Source: Trichostrongylus colubriformis
Taxonomy: Eukaryota; Nematoda; Chromadorea; Rhabditida; Trichostrongylidae
DNA length: 64,000 nucleotides
Assembly: GCA_963978905.1 (NCBI GenBank)
Contig: OZ022256.1
Span: forward strand, 56,818,646 to 56,882,645
Direction of reading: 5' to 3'
Made by a program: the position numbers and the translations under genes. The notes under the pieces were generated by a model. That model was not told the origin of the DNA. It saw nothing but the letters and a program-made list of their open reading frames with translations, and did not search any database. Positions 59,096-64,000 of this stretch are shown here, piece after piece; positions within the stretch are counted from its first letter, which is position 1; each line of letters begins with the position of its first letter.

Positions 59096-62000
59096 TAGCT
59101 ATTCCACTCATTTCGTAATTCCAGCGGGTGAGCTGGCCGTACGACTCATAGCCACATAGTAGTCACGAGCTTTCATATTACGAAATGTCGATGATGCATT
59201 TAATGGTAAGCTTGGGCATAATCGAACATATGGTCATTCATTAGCCGTTAATCGTGGTAACGAAGTGATAGATCCCGGAAGCTCAAGGTTCCTCACTAGA
59301 AGTTGCCCGAAGTTCCCTCGTTGAGGGTTTCACGGCAGGGCGATTTTTAAAAGGGTGGCAAAGCAGTCCGACATCATTTCCGTATCGTGGCCGTCGAAAT
59401 TACCATTATAGGCTGTTTTATGGGTTAGCAGGGTTAGGATCAGCAGTAAAGGAGTACTTGTGTTCTTGGAATTTGTGATAAGCTTTTGCGCTGAAAGTGA
59501 GAGAGAAAGAAAACGTTCTCAGATAATCCCGATAGAAATGATACAGTTCCTCATTGTCGGCTTTGATTCACTGTCTTTGCGTACTGTCCCACTCGCATTT
59601 TCTTTCCGTTCCGCTGTTTTCTGTCCCGTGGTTGCTCATCATCGATGGGAAAGTGCTGTTCCCAAGAGAGTCGGCTGATTCTGAGCTTTTTTTCAAGGCA
59701 CATGAGAACGGGGTTTTTGGGCGTGATAAGCAAATGTAGTATAATTCATCATCAGTTTTTGATTTACATGGCAATGCTCTCATGATAACGTATTCGAAAA
59801 ACTTATCTCTCAGTATGAAACAAAGAGATATAGCGAGTTCAGTGGGATGATTGATGAAGGGGCGGTTTCTTTCGAAGAGGTACATCATAGCTCTGGGGAT
59901 GGACTTCCTAGGTGTCCGAGTTTTGAAGGTCGTACCGCGTAGATGACCGGCAGTGGGATGGGATTTGCTTGTAAAAATATTGCTTGATCCTGATTTATGG
60001 GTCATGAGAATAGATGGGGCGGAATTACAGGTTAAGCAGTTTCCAGTTGCCCGAAAAATTCCATCCCACTGCCGGTCAAATCAATTTCGCGACTCAGAAG
60101 CTGGTGTAGGTGAGGATGGAGAGACACCCGAAAGTTTTCTACAAGGGCAGCGAAGTATTTTCTAGAAGAAGGTCGTATTTTGGACTTGATGGGTGGGGAA
60201 AAAGTACGTGGACGAGTGCATGGAAGTCAAACGCAAATATGGAGTGCTGTGTGAAATTTCTACCCGCCTCAAGTGGGTGGTGGAATGGAGAAGGGGTGAA
60301 GAGGTGGCACGGTGGCATTTTTTCTGGGGAGGTGGTCGTATTGTCAATATTCGTAGAAGGTGTCACCGACTGGCTCAACTCGGCATGATCTCGACTCTGA
60401 TCTTGTTTCTGTGTTTTTGTATATACTGGGAAAACGCCCTGACGATTCGAATTTTTTCATTTCATGTCTATACCTCGTCGAAATTCTGATGTTCTGTCAA
60501 ACAAAGGCCACCGTCAGATATCGCGATTTTTCGATTCCACCCTTCTTCGATTTTGCGATACTGCGATTTACGGTGTCGTAGCTCCGTACGCAGAGTTGCG
60601 ACATTGCAAAATCTTGCCATCAAAGGAACGCGTGCGAAAGTGCGGCTGCGCAAAATTGCGGAACCATGGTGTCGCAAAATCTCAAAATCGCGGGTTCAGG
60701 ACTAGTGGGGTAGACAGGGCTGCTTTGGTGCTGACTTAACGCCATGAAAAATGAAAAAATATGATTTTAGAAGGGCTGAGCGTGACAATAATGAATCTGG
60801 GCTTTCTGTTGCGAATACGCGCATTCTGGTAGCATTTTCGAATGCTACTTAGTATCACTTCCTAGTATTAGGTTCCTCGATCCCTTAACAGCGGTTACGG
60901 AAAGAGGAGTTGGAGAAGAGGTTCCAATATCGAGAGTATCACTCGATGGTCACCTATCGTCTGAGCTATCACATTTCTATTGGTACTGCTATATTATTGC
61001 GTGGCACTGCATTTTCATGTTTCTCAGCGGGGTAGTTGCCTTGTGTTTCAATCGAGATCGTTTTCTCAGTATAAGTTTTCTTTTTTCCCTTTGCCATTGC
61101 TGTTCCCGAGCAAGGGTCATGGTACTGGATGTCGTAAATTGCAATAGAATCGGAGTTGGTGGTGGTAATAAATATTGTTGTTCACTCAAGTGGATGGGTA
61201 ACGTGCGCTCTGCGGGCGTCAATTGAAGTGGAGGAGGGGTGCCCACAGAATCAAGTTTATTTCCTGGTAGGTCTGAGGATTCTTAATTGGGCTACTATGA
61301 ATGTCCGGGAGCCGTCTTAATGGATCCTGGAGCCAAATCATGACGATCACTTCTTTTAAGCTATCACTAGGACCGGTTCGCATTGAAGCGATGTGTTTGG
61401 CTCATAACTCGGCGGTTTCTTTGTGATTCCAGCCGAGCAGAAGAACCTAAATCTCTGGCTGGAACCTGTAGTTCGATTCTATGCCAGCCGAAAATCTTGT
61501 CCAATGTCTTGTCAGTCTTGTTCAATGGTGGCGCTGACGAGTGTTTTTCTTCGGCTCAAGTGATTCACTGCAAAGTGTCGGATTTCAGACCTTTTTTCTG
61601 CGCCGACCGTAAAGGCGGTCTTCGAGGCATGAAGATCTTTTCAGTATCGTATCTCTGTGCCTAATAGACCATGAAGGACGAAAAACGAGATTGATGGCTA
61701 GCTTACGTCTTAATGTGTAGGTGTAAGCACTTATTACTAGGCCCTTACCCTTCTTCTTTGATAACGATGTACTTGTAACAGCTGTAGTATAAGCAGCTAT
61801 AAGCAGACCTGTCGCTGGATAGCCCAGGTGACTGCTGACGCAGGATGCCCTCGTTCCTTTGTGACGGATTCATGTCACACAGCAAATTTCACGCGTCTTT
61901 ACATTCCACTGATTCAAGTTTTCCTCATATTCTGCCAAATATAACTGCTTTTCCTCGAAAATCTTTTTCATTTTCATTATGTCTGCAGATTACCGCTAAA

Positions 62001-62165
62001 CACGTTAGGAGCATTGCGTAGGTTAAGGCAATTGAGCGCGCAGAAGGTAAAATTTTGAAATTCACCGACTCTCAGATGTATCGAAAGCAACATGGCCTTC
62101 GATTTTGCATTTCAATCACAAATTATCATTGAGCACGGGCATAATTACCTGTACCTATCGAATGA
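59096..62165. other. Gene-poor stretch with one 17-bp inverted repeat
   Basis: No gene is supported. 59945-59961 (GACCGGCAGTGGGATGG) and 60061-60077 are exact reverse complements 99 bases apart. Motifs of type GGTCGTATTTTGGAC recall the intron 6-like repeat. An open stretch at 61383-61664 has no recognisable similarity or splice context. Confidence 0.45.
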
Positions 62166-62309
62166 GGCGAGGGTGGTGTAGTGACAGGTGATGCACACTC
62201 CCACTCCTATGGTACGGAGATGAAATCCCGCCCAGGCCATCATCCAAACCTTCCATCCCACTGAAGTGGAAGATTAAATAACTTTAAAAACTTCAAAAAC
62301 TTTGGAGCG

Positions 62310-62480
62310 CCTGATAGGGCATGGCCTATGGGCATGGGTGTGTGGCGAGAGAGTGCGAGGCAAGAGTGAGAGTGAGTGGCGAGAGTGAGAGTGCGTGGCA
62401 AGAGTGAGAGTGTGTGGCGGAGTGAGAGAGTTTGATACACTCTCACCTGAGTCCGTTGGCCACGCCCTTTCAGGCGCACC
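62310..62480. repeat. Hairpin element with GAGAGTG microsatellite
   Basis: Outer arms GGGCATGGCC (62317) and GGCCACGCCC (62458) pair. The interior is built from repeated GAGAGTG and GTGTGGCGAGAG. The centre resembles the loop of the element at 4556-4681. Confidence 0.6.
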
Positions 62481-62508
62481 GAGATGGAGGTTACTTTATC
62501 TTCTTACT

Positions 62509-62942
62509 TTAAGGAATCGTTCACGGAAAATGAGTTTTTGGGTTACCCATACATTTATGTTGTATTTGCCTAATGTTGGCCTCATGCAAAATTTCACGCG
62601 AAAAATGTGAATCTGGCTGAGATACAGCACCACAAAGTGCGGTCCCAGTGGGCGGGGCCTCCGTGTAAAAGCCTCGTCCCGTCTTCCGCCGCCGTTGGGA
62701 ACGAAGAGTGGGACTGTTTACGTAACCTTCTGTTCCTACAATGCGTCTCAGACCACGGCGGACGCGGTACGAGGCTTTTACACGGAGGCCTCGCCCACTG
62801 AGACCGCACTTTGTGGTGCTGTATATCAGCCAGATTCACATTTTTTCGCGTGAAATTTTGCATGAGGCCAACATTAGGCAAATACAACATAAATATATGG
62901 GTAAAACAAAAACTCATTTTCCGTCGACGATTCCTTTAAAGG
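62509..62942. repeat. 434-bp inverted-repeat element, best copy of the intron 13 family
   Basis: Arms are near-complete complements: left TTTAAGGAATCGTTCACGG, GTTGTATTTGCCTAATGTTG, GTGGGCGGGGCCTCCGTG; right CACGGAGGCCTCGCCCACTG, AACATTAGGCAAATACAAC, CGACGATTCCTTTAAA. It links the intronic elements of the three phosphatase genes to a dispersed family. Confidence 0.9.
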
Positions 62943-64000
62943 AGAGGGTACAAGTTGGTATAAGACAATCGCAGGTACAAACAGACTCATGTATGGGTAG
63001 AGGAACTTTCAACGAGGCTGGGGTTGAATTTTGGGTTGGAAAAAGGGGAGTTCGTACCTTCCTGAGAATTCCTCGAGGATTCGACGGCCACTCCTTCCTT
63101 TTCAGTGCTCTTCGGACCACCAGTGATGTGATTTCAAAGAAAGATCGTCAATCAGTTATCACACGTAGTACTAGGTAGCAGTACTATGATTATTGATTGA
63201 GTACTTTGTTTCGGGAGTGACAGATGGGAAGACTATCGTATGTATATCGGAGCTCGGTTTCGGGTGTGGGAAAGTCGTATTTTTCAAAGATCCTCTCCAT
63301 GCACCGCGCTTAACCTTGGGTGAAGGCCTGTCACTGGTTTCTTTAAATGGTCTCGGAAAAAGGAAGAACGTTGAAAACAATAGAAGTAGAGCGAAACTCC
63401 TGGCTAACTGATAAAGTTCAAACTTTGCAAGATCAGTTACCAAACCCTTCTCGGCCATTTTACGGTGCAGCTTGCAAGGTGTGCCCGCAACGGGGATTTT
63501 GTGACGGATTAGCGTTGTGTTTGTTCCAACTCCGCAGGTGGGGTAGTAGTGGATGGGCGGCGCAGCGCCCTCGTTCAAATTTGGCTAGCACAGTCATTAA
63601 CGGGGAGCGGGGACGTGAGGGCAGGTGTGTGTCGGAAAGGTAATTTTGGCGAGTGGCGCTCTCTGGACGCTCTATTATCGCGCCGGATCAGCTTTTTTTA
63701 TATTTCTTGGTTCCAATCGATTTTCGATTAGTTGTTCGGTTTTTATTGTCTCTCTAGAATCCACTTTTGTTTTCTGTTGTTTACATTGATTTGCATTCTG
63801 AGCAATTCATCAAAATCATCGATGACTCTGCTTTGACTAATCGTATAAGCCCAGCTTGATGACTACTTCGTCTATGTCGATCCAGCAGCGGCACATGCAC
63901 ATCCGTCCGTCGTCGTCAATCGGAGGTGTTGCTCCTCTCATCCTCAATTAATTTTCTCTGTGCGGGCGGAATGAATCACAAGCCACTTATTAGCCGACCT
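62943..64000. other. Right edge, nothing assigned
   Basis: Several open frames of 60-145 codons occur, but none has a recognisable motif, signal peptide or matching splice sites. A stretch near 63050-63080 (CCTGAGAATTCCTCGAGGA) has the look of the intron 6-type repeat. Confidence 0.35.

Noticed and set aside
59568..60005. 145-codon minus-strand open frame
   Set aside because: No motif or hydrophobic signal; overlaps an open plus-strand frame and half of a small inverted repeat.
62594..63178. 107-codon minus-strand and 145-codon plus-strand open frames
   Set aside because: Both run through the palindromic element 62509-62942, whose symmetry produces mirrored open frames.

Overview
The window looks like intergenic and intronic DNA from a strongylid (clade V) parasitic nematode, most likely a hookworm-type genome. 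The evidence is small exons (69 to 222 bp) in very long introns, nematode-type acceptors (TTTTCAG), AATAAA signals close to stops, many Tc1/mariner-type elements with TA target sites, RTE-type LINE debris, long G/C homopolymers and many short inverted-repeat elements. No bacterial-style operon, CRISPR array, rRNA or certain tRNA was seen. The species is inference.

The core of the window (1-45 kb) is a tandem array of three alkaline phosphatase genes, all on the plus strand. Copy A (74-6914) enters from the left edge and shows exons 5-14. Copy B (7859-23933) is complete: 14 exons and 584 codons, with a signal peptide, the full metal/phosphate site and a C-terminal transmembrane anchor with a short acidic tail. 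Copy C (31400-44660) has the same 14 exons with identical lengths, except exon 1, which carries 5 extra bases that break the frame. Every exon shared by the copies keeps its exact length. The copies differ at the two second-shell positions known to tune alkaline phosphatases (E. coli numbering 153 and 328): D/I in A, H/R in B, D/T in C.

Between B and C sits a small secreted C-type lectin gene (28007-28807, four exons, 172 aa) with an intact EPN...WND sugar/calcium site but without the usual inner disulfide. A surface phosphatase array beside a secreted lectin would suit a gut or secretory surface, but nothing in the sequence proves that the genes work together.

The paralogues' introns have been remodelled independently by mobile DNA. 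Intron 7 of A holds a degenerate Tc1/mariner element and intron 7 of C a 1.38 kb foldback. Intron 10 of B holds an RTE fragment plus a mariner, intron 13 of B another mariner, and intron 1 of B a mariner reduced to its DNA-binding domain. One short inverted-repeat element in intron 13 is present in all three copies and so predates the duplications. Region 24-28 kb holds hairpins and a snap-back mariner made of two inverted 3' halves. Region 31.9-33.3 kb is a diverged direct repeat with a perfect 36-bp hairpin between its copies.

The right part (45.4-64 kb) has no gene I can support. It holds short inverted-repeat elements, including one with TTAA ends, two copies of a tRNA-like SINE, an inverted piece resembling phosphatase intron 6, an inverted pair of a 350-bp repeat, short tandem duplications and several poly-G/C tracts. 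One weak candidate exon lies at about 51.4-51.6 kb.
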